Below are positions 54,445 through 64,000 of a stretch of DNA of 64,000 nt, in pieces. The translations under genes were made by a program, and so were the position numbers. The notes beneath the pieces are model-generated. The model was not told the origin of the DNA, did no database searches, and worked only from the letters and a program-made list of their open reading frames with translations. Origin of the DNA: Tubulanus polymorphus. Lineage: Eukaryota; Nemertea; Palaeonemertea; Tubulaniformes; Tubulanidae. Numbering within the stretch: position 1 is the stretch's first letter; each line of letters starts with the position of its first letter. The DNA is taken from the NCBI RefSeq assembly GCF_964204645.1, contig NC_134026.1:7885450-7949449 (forward strand). Reading direction: 5' to 3'.

Positions 54445-55013
54445 ATATCTCTAGAACGTGCTTCAGTTGTGCTCTTCCCGTTCACATCTCGTTTGATATG
54501 TACACCGAGATTTGCTAGATTTACTACATTGACAATTACTGCAGTGAATGCATTGTTTATATGTTTCAGCCCTGCTTTGTCGGTATATTTTAACGATCGG
54601 TTTTTCGGATGTTATTTCAAATTATTTGAGCAAATAACTTTTTTCACCATAATCACCATCGACGTTTATCTCCTATCATTAACTTTGATTATTACATCGA
54701 ATGCTGTTATAATAGTTCAATTATTCAGAGGTTCAAAAATGGTTTCGTCTGATCAGAAATCTACAAAATCAAAACGTACAACAATAATGCTTGTAACAGT
54801 TTCACTCGCATTTGCAATGTTTACACTACCAACCGCTGTTTATGTACTGTTACCAATTCATCGGAACAGAAAAATGCTCCGTTCAAAATTATCGATCAAT
54901 TTATCCATGTTTGCAACTATTCGGTTAATTTCTACATATATCTTCTACTAGGACGAGAAATTCGTGATTATTTCTGTATGAAAATCGGCTGTAGAAGAAA
55001 TTCAGTCAAATGA
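54445..55013 (+). pseudogene. 5'-truncated duplicate of receptor 47547
   Basis: Starts mid-gene at ATATCTCTAGAACG because the duplication breakpoint lies there. TM4, loop 2 (YFNDRFFGCYFKL), TM5, ICL3 and TM6 match 47547, but one missing base at LLPI (TTACCAATTCATCGG) shifts the frame, and TM7/tail continue in another frame. It carries LERASVV and RFTTLTI, bases seen at 50426 instead of at 47547. Confidence 0.92.
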
Positions 55014-56450
55014 CCATTAGATTTCAAGTTCGATTCACTTCATGCAACCTCTTGTTTTCCCATGTTAAGGAACCTGGAAATCAATTACGCTGCCCTTGAA
55101 AATTCGTGACAATGGACCTGATAAGAAACATGTGATAATTGATCGATAGTACAGTACTATATATACTCATTTGGCTGACTTCACAACCAAAAGGTGGGAT
55201 ATGGATGTGAGATCTGACGTCACCTCCCACGTGTTTATACATGCACGTGGGCCATTGTTTGACATGTCACTCCCCGGCCGATGCGACAACGTTAATTTGC
55301 AGGATTTCGCAAAAATTATGTCTTCTCGGGCCTCTACTATTCTTACTTTACACCAACAATATTACAAAACCTCTCGACTCTGTTTGCAGATGACACGACT
55401 ATATTTTACAGCGATAAAGACCCTATAGTTCTCGTTAATATAATTACTAATGACAGGCACCTCAACAACCCTCTCAACCGAAGGACAGTTGAAAAAGCAT
55501 TCATTAAAGGTTCTAGGCCCCGAATTTTGGAATATTAAGTACATATATTAAAAGATCAAAAAGTGTATTTTTGCAACAAGAAAGAACGATAAGGTCGGTG
55601 ATTTAGATTGAAAAATGGCCAAGCGCCCCAGCTGCTTGGTGTTATTATCAGAACACAAAATACGTAATATTTACAATAAGCATAGGTCAAACGCACCAGC
55701 TGTTTGACCTAATTAAATTAACTAGGAATTAAAAAGTTGATCTACTCGTTACCATGGCAACCCCATGATGGTAACTAGGCTATGACAACAAATAGTTGCC
55801 ATGGCGATGTATAAACTGAACGTTACAAATCATAAAAAATGGGATACAATATAAAAGATTGAGTCTTTACTATGTATATTCAAACCAAAGCAAGCTCAGC
55901 GGGATGTTGGGTGGGTAAAAAATTCTTTACTACTTATCGTTCTGTCCTGTTGCGGTGCGAAAGAAAGAAAGATCAGATGCAGTGGCTGTGATTGGCTGGT
56001 GGTAATTTGTAGAACAAAGGCGCCACTGTACGGTTACTAAAATGGATCTTCTTTTCTAGTAGCAAAAAATGCGATATGCAACCAGTCACATATCTTTGAT
56101 ATATGTATATGTATATGTACGTCGATACGCTATAATAATGATCCGTATTTTGTCGTTTTTCTTCTCCTTATTTTCATCTTATGTATATTCTTTTTCTGTC
56201 TTTTCTAGGGCAGCTTTCTTTAAGCTAACTGTTGTTTCAAAGCAGTCATTCGTTTAATATCATTACATCTTTAATCCGTCCGTTTCCACGTTTCCAGGCT
56301 ATTCAACTACATTGTCATCACTGAACATTTTAACTTACAAAATATTGAGTTCAGTGGTACTAGTTTGGTTGACCGGATATCCGTAATTCGAACCTAGGTT
56401 TGGATTCAACTGTTTATCTTCCTTATAGAAAATTGAAAATAATGCTGGAG
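55014..56450. other. Intergenic with unit-2-specific insertion
   Basis: Matches 48504-49384 except for about 530 bp (55569-56098) lacking in unit 1. The extra segment contains two short hairpins, AGGTCAAAC...GTTTGACCT (55684-55710) and CAAGCGCCCCAGCTGCTTGG (about 55621), but no clear terminal repeats, so insertion in unit 2 and deletion in unit 1 are both possible. Confidence 0.6.
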
Positions 56451-57464
56451 TAAATAACTGCCCTTGACAACTCCTGGCTACGGAGCTGTGTAGTGTATTT
56501 AGGTGATTCAATAAAGAACTGATGCCATTTTTACTTAACTTATAGACATTTTCCGAACCTGTTCAGATATTTTTCTGTGAGATATTACACCATTTTACAA
56601 TTTATTTTTCTACTACAAATATTTATAGTTAATTTAGTTACATTTATATTTTACGCTACAAATAATTTTCACAAAATCGGAGTAAATTGGGTAACTGGTT
56701 CTTCAACTGTGAAACTAAAACGAAACGTTCATGGTTTATGATAGCAATATCTCCAAAACGTGCGGCACTTGTGCTCTTCCGGTTCACATCTCGTTTGATA
56801 TGTACCACCGAGATTCGCTAGATTTGTTATATTGATAATTACTGCAGTGAATGTACTGGTTCTAAGTTGGGATTCAACGTTTTATCTACTTCATGGAAAA
56901 TGGAATTGTTTTAGGAATAAACAGCTGCCATTGAGAACTGCTGGATACTGCCCTGTACAATTATGAGATTTAATAATGAACTGCTGCTATTTTACCCAAG
57001 TACTATTTTACCAACCTGTTCAGGTCTTTTACTATAACATTTCACCATTTGCAATGCACAACGAACATTGATATTCAATTCAGTTTCATTTTTATTTTGT
57101 ACAATAATCAACTTTCACAAAATCTGAGAGAATTTTGTGAGTGTTCTGAGAATTTGTTTTCTATTCGACGATAATAAATCTACAGATGAGTTGTAGCTGT
57201 TATAGAGACTTAAATGATACCTATATATTAAAGTTGGATTAATTTTCCGATACGTGAGAAGACACGATCAGTTCCAGAACATTCTCAGACAGTCAGTACA
57301 CTCTCAGGCAATCGGTACAGTCTCAGACATTCAGTAAACTCTCCCCCAGTCAGGACACTCGCACACAGTCAGGACACTCTCAGACAGTCGGTACACTCTC
57401 AGACGATCAGTACACTCTCAGATAGTCAGGACACTCTCAGATAGTCAGTTCTCGCATTTGAATC
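56451..57464 (+). promoter_or_regulatory. Cassettes before pseudogene 57465
   Basis: Duplicate of 49385-50425, with relic 56727-56866 and TATA-like CTATATATTAAAG (about 57224). The 19-bp repeat block (57285-57450) differs in copy number and order from that of 50426, showing recent turnover. Confidence 0.65.
56727..56866 (+). pseudogene. GPCR TM3-TM4 relic (unit 2)
   Basis: Duplicate of 49678-49822. It keeps TTTGTTATATTGATAATTAC where unit 1 has a small insertion, so it is nearer the ancestral relic. Confidence 0.85.
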
Positions 57465-58268
57465 ATAAATTCTACTCAGATGCAAATCGGCAGAACTTAT
57501 AACAGTTACATCGTTCTCTTGACTGTGGAGAATAGATCTGGGAGCTACCGCACTGTGTCACTGGTCTTTCTGCCTATCGTGTTCCTGTTTGGGGCGTTTG
57601 GAAATTCAAGTACCATCCTGATAATGATAAGTCGTAGATTTCGCAGTTTATCTTACGCTAACTATCTTATCATCTTGTCTCCATGTTCTGTATTAATTAT
57701 ACACTGATGCCTGTTTTACAGTTTGTTCTCTTGCATTTAACAACAGGTCCAATATTCATCATGAATTCTCTGATCAGTTGTCAAATAAATGAATTTGTAA
57801 TGGCGCTTGCAGCCTGCAATAGTTCGTGGTTTATAGTAGCAATATCTCTAGAACGTGCTTCAGTTGTGCTTTTCCCGTTCACATCTCGTTTGATATGTAC
57901 ACCGAGATTCGCTAGATTTACTATATTGATAATTACTGCAGTAAATGTACTGGTTCTCATTCTTCTACCAACCTTGACGATTCATTTCAAGGACCAGTTT
58001 TTCGGTTGTTACTATAGATTAGTTGACCAAACGACATATTTCACGATTACTGCCATCCACGTTTATCTCCTACCGTTAACTTTAATCATTACATCAAATA
58101 CTGTTATAATAAGTAAATAATAATCAGTTATTCAGACGTTCAGGAATGGTTTCGTCTGATCAGAAAACTTCAAAATCAAAACGTACAACAATAATGCTTG
58201 TAACAGTTTCACTCGCATTTGCAATGTTTACACTTCCAAATACTACCATCGCATTTTCACCAGTCTCT
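57465..58268 (+). pseudogene. Broken duplicate of receptor 50426
   Basis: The start codon is changed to ATA (57465). A deletion after LIILS removes part of TM2 and shifts the frame; an insertion at the end of TM5 (ATAAGTAAATAATAATC) adds stops; and the gene ends in the TM6-TM7 loop at ACCAGTCTC, where a deletion joins it to the 3' flank, so TM7 and helix 8 are missing. TM1, TM3-TM5 and TM6 blocks are otherwise almost identical to 50426. Confidence 0.95.
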
Positions 58269-58933
58269 TCTTACAACATTTTTCAAATCCTTAGTAAACT
58301 CCGCTTACCTCAGATCTTGTTGGACCAAAAAATGTTCTCCGAGAAAAGCTAATTTTGAGGCAGCCAGAGTGATGTGATCCCGATCACAATTTTTATTAGA
58401 ATCAAATGTCAACTTCCTTTTTACGGCCTTTGTAGCTCAATGGTCTTCACAATAACCAGACAAACTACCAAACTAGAGCTCAGTAGACGCGTGGTTCCCG
58501 TATGTCTCCTGATCCAACCTAGGTTAAGATTCTGGTGTTTGTCTCTTCAATAGAAAATGGAGCGTTTCTCTATGTGAAATAACAATAAAGAACTTCCCTT
58601 GAAAACTCCTTTACCACTCCTAGCTGCTGTCTTGTGTCCTGTCTCGCTCCCTTTCATTCGGGATCTCGGGCACTCTGTATCTCTATCAGCATCTAATAAA
58701 TTAGACTTTAAATTATATATATCATTGTCTGTGTTGGTGCCATCCGAGGAACCTTGTATCACCATTTCAAAATTCAAATTCAAACTAACTTTATTGGTCC
58801 TTAATGTTACACCAATACATTATTGGTTTTACAGTTCAAAATGAATCCTGATACAACGTACATTTTTCGATATTCAATTTAGTGACATTTAAGTTTTACA
58901 CATTAATAAACATCACAGTTTGTGTCAGATTTC
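58269..58933. other. Intergenic, duplicate of 51380-52060
   Basis: Same content as the unit 1 counterpart (tRNA-like cassette head, retroposon-like tail). No gene. Confidence 0.55.
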
Positions 58934-59010
58934 TACGGAAGCGATAAAGGGCCTCGAGATGTCGCGTTCCAACTCGCCAAGTCGCCATATTTATGTCGAC
59001 ATACCGCGAT
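58934..59010. mobile_element. Short remnant of the TACGGAAGCG MITE
   Basis: Only the first 77 bp of the left arm remain (TACGGAAGCGATAAAGGGCC to GTCGACATACCGCGATA), then AACGAACTGATGC of the receptor cassette follows. Unit 1 keeps more of the element but has lost that cassette motif. Confidence 0.85.
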
Positions 59011-59446
59011 AACGAACTGATGCATCATTGTAACTTGTGTTTTCCCGTATTGAACTGATAGATATTTTCCATCCTATTCAGATTTTTTTCTATGACAAAT
59101 ATCACAATTTACAATGAATTCTTTAACAATGTATATTGATCTCAAATTAAGTTAAAATTATAGTTTACACAATGATAAACTTTCACAAAATATGAGTGCA
59201 TTGTGTTAGATTTCGGAGAATTGATTTTCTATTCGCTGCTAACAATAGATCTTACGAATGAATTATGGCGGTAATAAAAGCTCGTGATATCTTTATATTC
59301 AAATTAAATATTTTCTAAATCAATTTTTCAATATGCGGTCAGTTCCAGAACATTCTGACAGACAGCCAGGGTACACTCTCACACAGTCAGAACACCCTCA
59401 GACAATCAGTACACTCTCTCACACTGTCATTTGATCCTCATGAGTC
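59011..59446 (+). promoter_or_regulatory. Upstream cassette of receptor 59447
   Basis: Same elements as the cassette of 52775 (TATA-like TCTTTATATTCAAATTAA near 59290, CAATTTTTCAATATGCGGTC), with a shorter repeat block (59350-59425). The overlapping upstream ATG (ATGAGTCATGAAT) is conserved. Confidence 0.6.
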
Positions 59447-60397
59447 ATGAATTCTACTCAGATGCAAATCGGCAAAGCTTATAACAGTTACATCGTTCTC
59501 ATGTCTGTGGTGAACAGGTCTGGAATCTACCGTACTGTGTCACTGGTCATTCTACCTCTTGTGTTCCTATTAGGAGCCTTTGGAAATTCAGCTACTTTCC
59601 TGATAATGATAAGTCGCAGATTTCATAGTTTATCATACGCTAACTATCTTATCGTTCTGTCAGTCAGTGATTTTACGTTTTGTAGCAGTTATACACTAAC
59701 GCCTGTTTTACAGTTTTTTCTCTTGCACGTTAAAGATGCTCCTATATTCATCATGAATTCACTGACCAGTTGTCAAATCAATGAATTCATAGTGAACCTT
59801 GCAGCCTGCCAAAGTTCGTGGTTAATCGTAGCAATATCTCTAGAACGTGCGGCAGTTGTGCTCTTCCCGTTCACATCTCGTTTGGTATGTACATCGAGAT
59901 TCGCTAGATTTGCTACATTGATGATTACTGCGGTGAATGTACTGGTTCTTTATCTTTTACCGACTTTTTCGATATATTTGAAGGATCTATCGTTCGGATG
60001 TTACTATAAACTAATTGACCAAATAAAATATTTCTCCATATTTGTAATCTACGCATATATTTTACCGTTATCTTTGATAATAACCTCTAATGCTGCTATA
60101 ATAATTCAGTTATTCAGAAGTTCAAAAATGGTTTCGTCTGATCAGAAAACTACAAGATCAAAACGGACAACAATAATGCTTGTAACAGTTTCACTTGCAT
60201 TTGCAATATTTACACTTCCAATCACTATTACTACATATTTACCAATCCCAGTGGAACAGAGAAATTTTCTTTATGACATATTTGTACAGTTTCAAATGTG
60301 TAACTATGTGGTAAACTTCTACATATATCTTTTACTGGGACGAGAAATTCGTGAATATTTCTGTATGAAAATCCGATGTAGAAATTCAGTCAAATAA
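59447..60397 (+). CDS. Rhodopsin-like orphan GPCR (duplicate pair, copy 2)
   Basis: An intact 316-residue receptor, tandem duplicate of 52775. Differences cluster outside or in outer TM halves (KDAPIF for QDAPIF, FIVNLAACQ for FTVNLAACQ, IYLKDLSFGC for INMKDPSFGC) plus two in ICL2 (VCTSRFARF for ICTPRFARF), unusual because that loop is otherwise invariant in the family. GAFGN, SVSD, LERAA, RSKR, FTLP and NFYIYLLLG are intact. Confidence 0.94.
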   Translation: MNSTQMQIGKAYNSYIVLMSVVNRSGIYRTVSLVILPLVFLLGAFGNSATFLIMISRRFHSLSYANYLIVLSVSDFTFCSSYTLTPVLQFFLLHVKDAPIFIMNSLTSCQINEFIVNLAACQSSWLIVAISLERAAVVLFPFTSRLVCTSRFARFATLMITAVNVLVLYLLPTFSIYLKDLSFGCYYKLIDQIKYFSIFVIYAYILPLSLIITSNAAIIIQLFRSSKMVSSDQKTTRSKRTTIMLVTVSLAFAIFTLPITITTYLPIPVEQRNFLYDIFVQFQMCNYVVNFYIYLLLGREIREYFCMKIRCRNSVK

Positions 60398-60527
60398 CCA
60401 TTGATTTCAAGTTCGATACAACAATTTCCATTATTCATTTAATCATTAAGTACTGTATAAATCTAGTCTTATTTAGATACGAGCTTTCGCTAGTAATCAA
60501 CTGTGGTTTTACCGGTAAATGAGTCCC

Positions 60528-60853
60528 TGAATGGGCATTGCCTATCTTGTTACTGTTTGGGGCGTTTTGAAATTCAGCTACTTTCCTGATAATGATAAGT
60601 TGAACATTCTGCAGTTAATCTTACACTATCTTATCGTTTGGTCTCAGTGATTGCAAGTACTGTATCCATTTTACACTGGTGCCTGTTTTACAGTTTGTTC
60701 TCTTGCACGTTAGAGATGGATCTGAATTCACAGATTAGTTGTCAAATATATGAAATTGCAATGGTGCTTGCATCCATCGCTAGTACGTGGTTAATAGTAG
60801 CAACATCTCTAGAACGAGCGGCAGTTGTGCTCTTCCGTCCACATCTCGTTTGA
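60528..60853 (+). pseudogene. GPCR TM1-ICL2 fragment (unit 2)
   Basis: Duplicate of 53860-54184 with the same TM1 stop and deletions plus a further shift in TM2 (CGTTTGGTCTCAGTGATT). The shared lesions show the fragment was already dead before the 6.5-kb duplication. Confidence 0.9.
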
Positions 60854-61283
60854 TATAGTTCTTAGGTTTAGAGGGTCTTACGTTTAGTAACACACTTTTA
60901 CTGGGACGAGAAATTATTTATGCCCCCCCCCCCCCCCCCCCATATAACGCCAACCGCCAGGTTTTCTCAATTGTACGTACATATCTGTACAAATACAAAG
61001 TAAACCGCCCCGTTATACCGCCAAAATCCGTTCTGCACCGGTGCAGGGCGGTATATCGGGGGCTGACTGTATTTGATCTGATCAGTTTTATATGATCTCG
61101 TTCTGGAAATGATCCGGGGGCGAAGAAATTTTGCCACCGTCAAAACCTTGATAAAAATCCTTGTACTCGAGTCGGGGGTTTGGTTTAAGATTCCGGAACA
61201 AAAATAAACGAACAGCAAAATGAATGGTTTTATGAATGTAGGTTTTATTCGCCTTGATTTCATAAAGACTCAAATTCCGGGTT
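60854..61283. other. C-run, inverted motif, duplication end
   Basis: C20 run (60923-60942; C14 in unit 1) and the CGCCCCGTTATACCGCC / GGCGGTATATCGGGGG pair repeat the end of unit 1. After 61106 the sequence is new and no gene is seen. Confidence 0.65.
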
Positions 61284-62283
61284 CAATTCTTTCTAATCAA
61301 ATACTTCCAACTTAATTAATTATTTTAACGTCACTTCTGGTTTACATGTTGTTTTTGACCGAAAAGTTTTAGCACACAACACAATAATAAATGTAATAAC
61401 TAACAATTCTTATATCATATCTGACGAAAGTTATCAAATCAGAAAATATGAAATTCAACTCAAAAAAGATCCTACAGTTTTATAAAACATAGCATGTTTT
61501 ATATAAAAATCGTATTTTTCCTAAGCTATCAGTGAGGAGGTGCTCGTAAAGCTATCAGCAGCTACCCCACACTAGCTGTCATCAGCAACCCCAGTGTCAA
61601 TTAAATAACCGATTAACCCGAATAACTACTCAACACAAATAATAACTTTTCAATTACATAAATATTCAATTAATTGCAATTTACAAATCAGTTTTATATC
61701 AATTAATGATTAACTGTTGATTGACCGCGGCTAATAATGACAGGTCCCGGTTGGTTCTAGAGAGGTATAAGGCGAGCCGGAAAATAAATGAGCACAGACA
61801 GTACCTGATATTGGGCTATTTCTTTCTGCGAATAGAAACTAACAAACGACGCGTAATTGTAAACCATTTTTTGATTTGCATATCATAAAGGGATTTAAAC
61901 ATCAATCGATTATCAATCTACTTTATTGAATGTATAAAAATCCGATAGTAAAGCTTACTCCGGCACAAATAGCACATATATAGGAATGAAGTTCATTCCG
62001 TAGATACTATTCAATGCTGTAAGCAATATTTATCAGTAAACTGTAAAATGCACCCAAAATACATATACGCCATTCAAAATGCAGCGTAACAGAGTCCATT
62101 GTTGACTCGAGTAACCATGGTGTCAATCATCCACGGTGATTCGGGTAAGGGAAGATTAAGTATTTCGATGCCTCGAACATGAAATAGTTTTAGCAGAAAT
62201 TAATATTTATTTACAAACACGGAACAAATTGCTTGAATACTGTAATAATAGCTAAACTGGTGGAGAAACAAAGAGAGAGAAGA
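61284..62283. other. Intergenic beyond the array, nothing recognised
   Basis: AT-rich, with two TCAGTGAGGAGG/GCTATCAGCAGCTACC-type short repeats near 61530-61560. No receptor cassette or coding exon. It may include the 3' UTR of the downstream minus-strand gene. Confidence 0.4.
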
Positions 62284-62660
62284 GTTCTGAGTTATCAATA
62301 AGAGTTCTGAGATATCTATATGAGCTCCGCATTGTTCTTAAGAGTTTCGAATTGTTTATATAAGAGTTCCGAATTGTTCACAAGAGTTCAGAATTGTTTA
62401 AACAACTTCCGAATTATTCATCAGAGTTCCGAATTGTTTTTAAGAATTTCGAATTGTTTATTAGAATTCCGAATTGTTTTAGTCAGTTCCGAATTGTTTA
62501 TAAGAGTTCTGAATTGTTTATAAGAGTTCCGAATGGTTTATGAAATTTACAAATTGTTTATGAAAATTCCGAATTGTTTTTAAGTTCGGGATTGTTTAAG
62601 AGAATTCCAAACTGTTTATGAGAATTCCAAATTGTTTTCTAGAGTTCCGAATTGTATAGG
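62284..62660. repeat. About 20-bp minisatellite (GAGTTCCGAATTGTTTATAA)
   Basis: Roughly 18 tandem copies of GAGTTCCGAATTGTTTATAA with frequent substitutions in the second half. It gives an open frame on the plus strand that is not a gene. It lies just beyond the stop of the EB1-like gene, possibly in its 3' UTR. Confidence 0.93.
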
Positions 62661-62719
62661 TACAGTATGTATATATATATATCATATGTAATACAGGATG
62701 TAGATCGATCATAGTCCGT

Positions 62720-63910
62720 TCAATATTCATCGTCAAATTGCTCATCTTCAGGTGGAGCAAAACCTTCCTGTAATACATAAACGTTACAATCAGTACTAGG
62801 GGTTGCAAGGTGTTGTGTGTACAGGGGGGCAGGGGGACAGGGTACCTACTGATCAGACATTCCTGGATATATGTTTTCACCGAGGAAAATTTCAAATTTT
62901 TAGGAGCTGTCTACATCACTTTCATATCCCAATTATTGTATACTCCTAAATCGGTACTGTTTATCCTGGTAAACCCAGCACCTCGAAAAGCATTATCCGT
63001 ATTGAAGGAGTTTTTAAGGAATCAAGGAGTTCTAGGGAAGAGGACATGATACTAACCTCAGTTGCGTAAAGAATTCCGAGTATATTCTTTAAAACTGCAG
63101 GTCTCTCTTCGTCTTCTCCTCCTTGACACAAAACTTCAATGTCACGTAATTTACTGAAATAAAAATCTCTCTCTTTTTCCAAACCTTCGACCGTCAAATT
63201 TAATTCGTGCACCTAAAAAAAAATTCATTCAAATCAAACAATATTGTTCAGAGACACACGACATGGCGACCTCCATAAATCTCCCGAAGACATCATAACT
63301 ACCTACTTGCCTAAGTAATGTGATCTTTGCACTACACAATTCATGTTATAGATCCAATATTGTGGATAAATGATGTCATAGGGCATGGTTCCCACAGTAA
63401 CACATTAATTAAAAATTCCCAGGTTTTCCCCAAGTATTTCATGGGTGATTTTTCAATTTTCCAAAATGGAACATGGGGCCTTCAAAAAAATGAACAGATA
63501 TCATCATACTACAGTCAACATCTTAGTGGTGACAAGTGATATGCATGAAAAATTGCTGAAGATAGTTGCCCTGGGATGTAGATGAATTTCCCAATTATTT
63601 CCCTGATTAAAGGAAAATTTCTCAAATTCCCAAATATTCCAAACTGGGATTTACTATTTCCAAATTCCCAAGTTTTTTCCAATTTCCCTGTTCTGTCGGA
63701 ACCATGATAGGGGTATTCATGCCGAGGCCGCCAAGAATAGGTGGCCATATCTTAAGACCGGGCCGACGGAAAATAAAGGCTGTACCTTATTGCTCAATTC
63801 TTCTAATTGTCTCGCATCACCACCAGCGCCCCCTTGTGTTTGCCTATGTGAAGCGACACCTTTAGGTTTATAAGCGCTGGTCTGTCGAGGAGGCATCGCT
63901 GCTTTAGGAG
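62720..63910 (-). CDS. MAPRE: Microtubule plus-end binding protein EB1/MAPRE, 3' half
   Basis: Three exons on the minus strand join in frame: 63910-63786, 63212-63057 and 62767-62720 (stop TGA at 62722-62720). They encode the Ala/Pro/Gly linker (APKAAMPPRQTSAYKPKG), the EB-homology coiled coil (LTVEGLEKERDFYFSKLRDIEVLCQ), where the FYF turn forms the SxIP-partner pocket, the ILGILYATE helix, and an acidic tail ending DDEY, the EEY/F-type signal bound by CAP-Gly proteins. The N-terminal calponin-homology exons lie right of the window. Which MAPRE paralogue cannot be told. Incoming phase needs one base from the upstream exon. Confidence 0.95.
63213..63785. other. EB1 intron
   Basis: Intron between the linker and EBH exons. 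AT-rich with several TTCCCAA-type motifs (AATTCCCAAATATTCC, AAATTCCCAAGTTTT) and no other feature. Confidence 0.6.
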
Positions 63911-63935
63911 CTGTCAAAATACAACCACATACATC

Positions 63936-63937
63936 TA

Positions 63938-63975
<38 letters not shown>
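63936..63975. repeat. (ATC)n microsatellite in an EB1 intron
   Basis: About 12 copies of CAT/ATC directly upstream (minus strand) of the linker exon. Gives an Asp run on the minus strand that is not coding. Confidence 0.9.
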
Positions 63976-63976
<1 letters not shown>

Positions 63977-64000
63977 TTTAGGGCTGGGGGAGGAAGGGAA

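Larger units (their letters stand above)
54445..61106 (+). repeat. Tandem duplication, unit 2 (6662 bp)
   Basis: Begins inside receptor sequence directly after GATCTCGTTCTGG and ends at the second GATCTCGTTCTGG (61094-61106). Relative to unit 1 it has a 530-bp extra segment (about 55569-56098), a shortened MITE and several local deletions; the remaining sequence is close to identical by eye. Confidence 0.95.

Noticed and set aside
62320-62523. Open frame with repeated SSELFIRVLNCL-like pattern
   Set aside because: A translation of the 20-bp minisatellite.

Overview
The window is animal nuclear DNA. Genes have GT-AG introns, three conserved eukaryotic genes are recognisable (EIF3H, UTP23 and an EB1/MAPRE gene), and the rest is AT-rich, repeat-rich and full of short inverted-repeat and tRNA-derived elements. 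The style (a local expansion of intronless rhodopsin-like receptors, plus dispersed repeats containing GGACGGACGGAC and TGGGACTAAAGTCCCA) suggests a lophotrochozoan, possibly a mollusc. That placement is an inference and should be checked by protein search.

Most of the window is a same-strand (+) array of one family of single-exon class A GPCRs of about 312-321 residues. I count eleven intact copies (1981, 5641, 9557, 17274, 20046, 31075, 34528, 47547, 50426, 52775, 59447), one cut by the left window edge (2-268), one with a single frameshift (44031-44979) and about eleven decayed or partial copies, one of them inverted. Most intact copies have a related upstream cassette: an AT-rich block, a TATA-like box, then a variable number of copies of a roughly 19-bp repeat (core CTCTCAGACAGTCAGTACA) just before the ATG. 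Cytoplasmic surfaces are nearly invariant between copies while the N-terminus and outer loops vary. This fits a lineage-specific chemosensory or peptide receptor expansion sharing one signalling output; ligand and tissue are unknown.

Layout: 1-10.5 kb, receptors and pseudogenes with a huge compound microsatellite at 8.29-8.98 kb; 10.5-16 kb, a decayed LINE and a 31-bp palindromic minisatellite with a higher-order duplication; 17.2-21.1 kb, two receptors; 21.9-29.6 kb, EIF3H (-, 7 exons) and UTP23 (+, 3 coding exons) head to head, with introns packed with MITEs and minisatellites; 31-35.5 kb, two receptors; 35.5-37.7 kb, a Ty1/copia-like remnant with nested insertions; 40.5-43.3 kb, a seven-exon gene I cannot name; 44-61.1 kb, receptors including an exact 6.5-6.7 kb tandem duplication (47934-54444 / 54445-61106); 62.7-64 kb, the 3' half of an EB1/MAPRE gene (-).

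The housekeeping genes have no obvious functional link to the receptors; the array has grown around them. The tandem duplication, converted patches, solo regulatory cassettes and broken copies show an array in rapid birth-and-death turnover.
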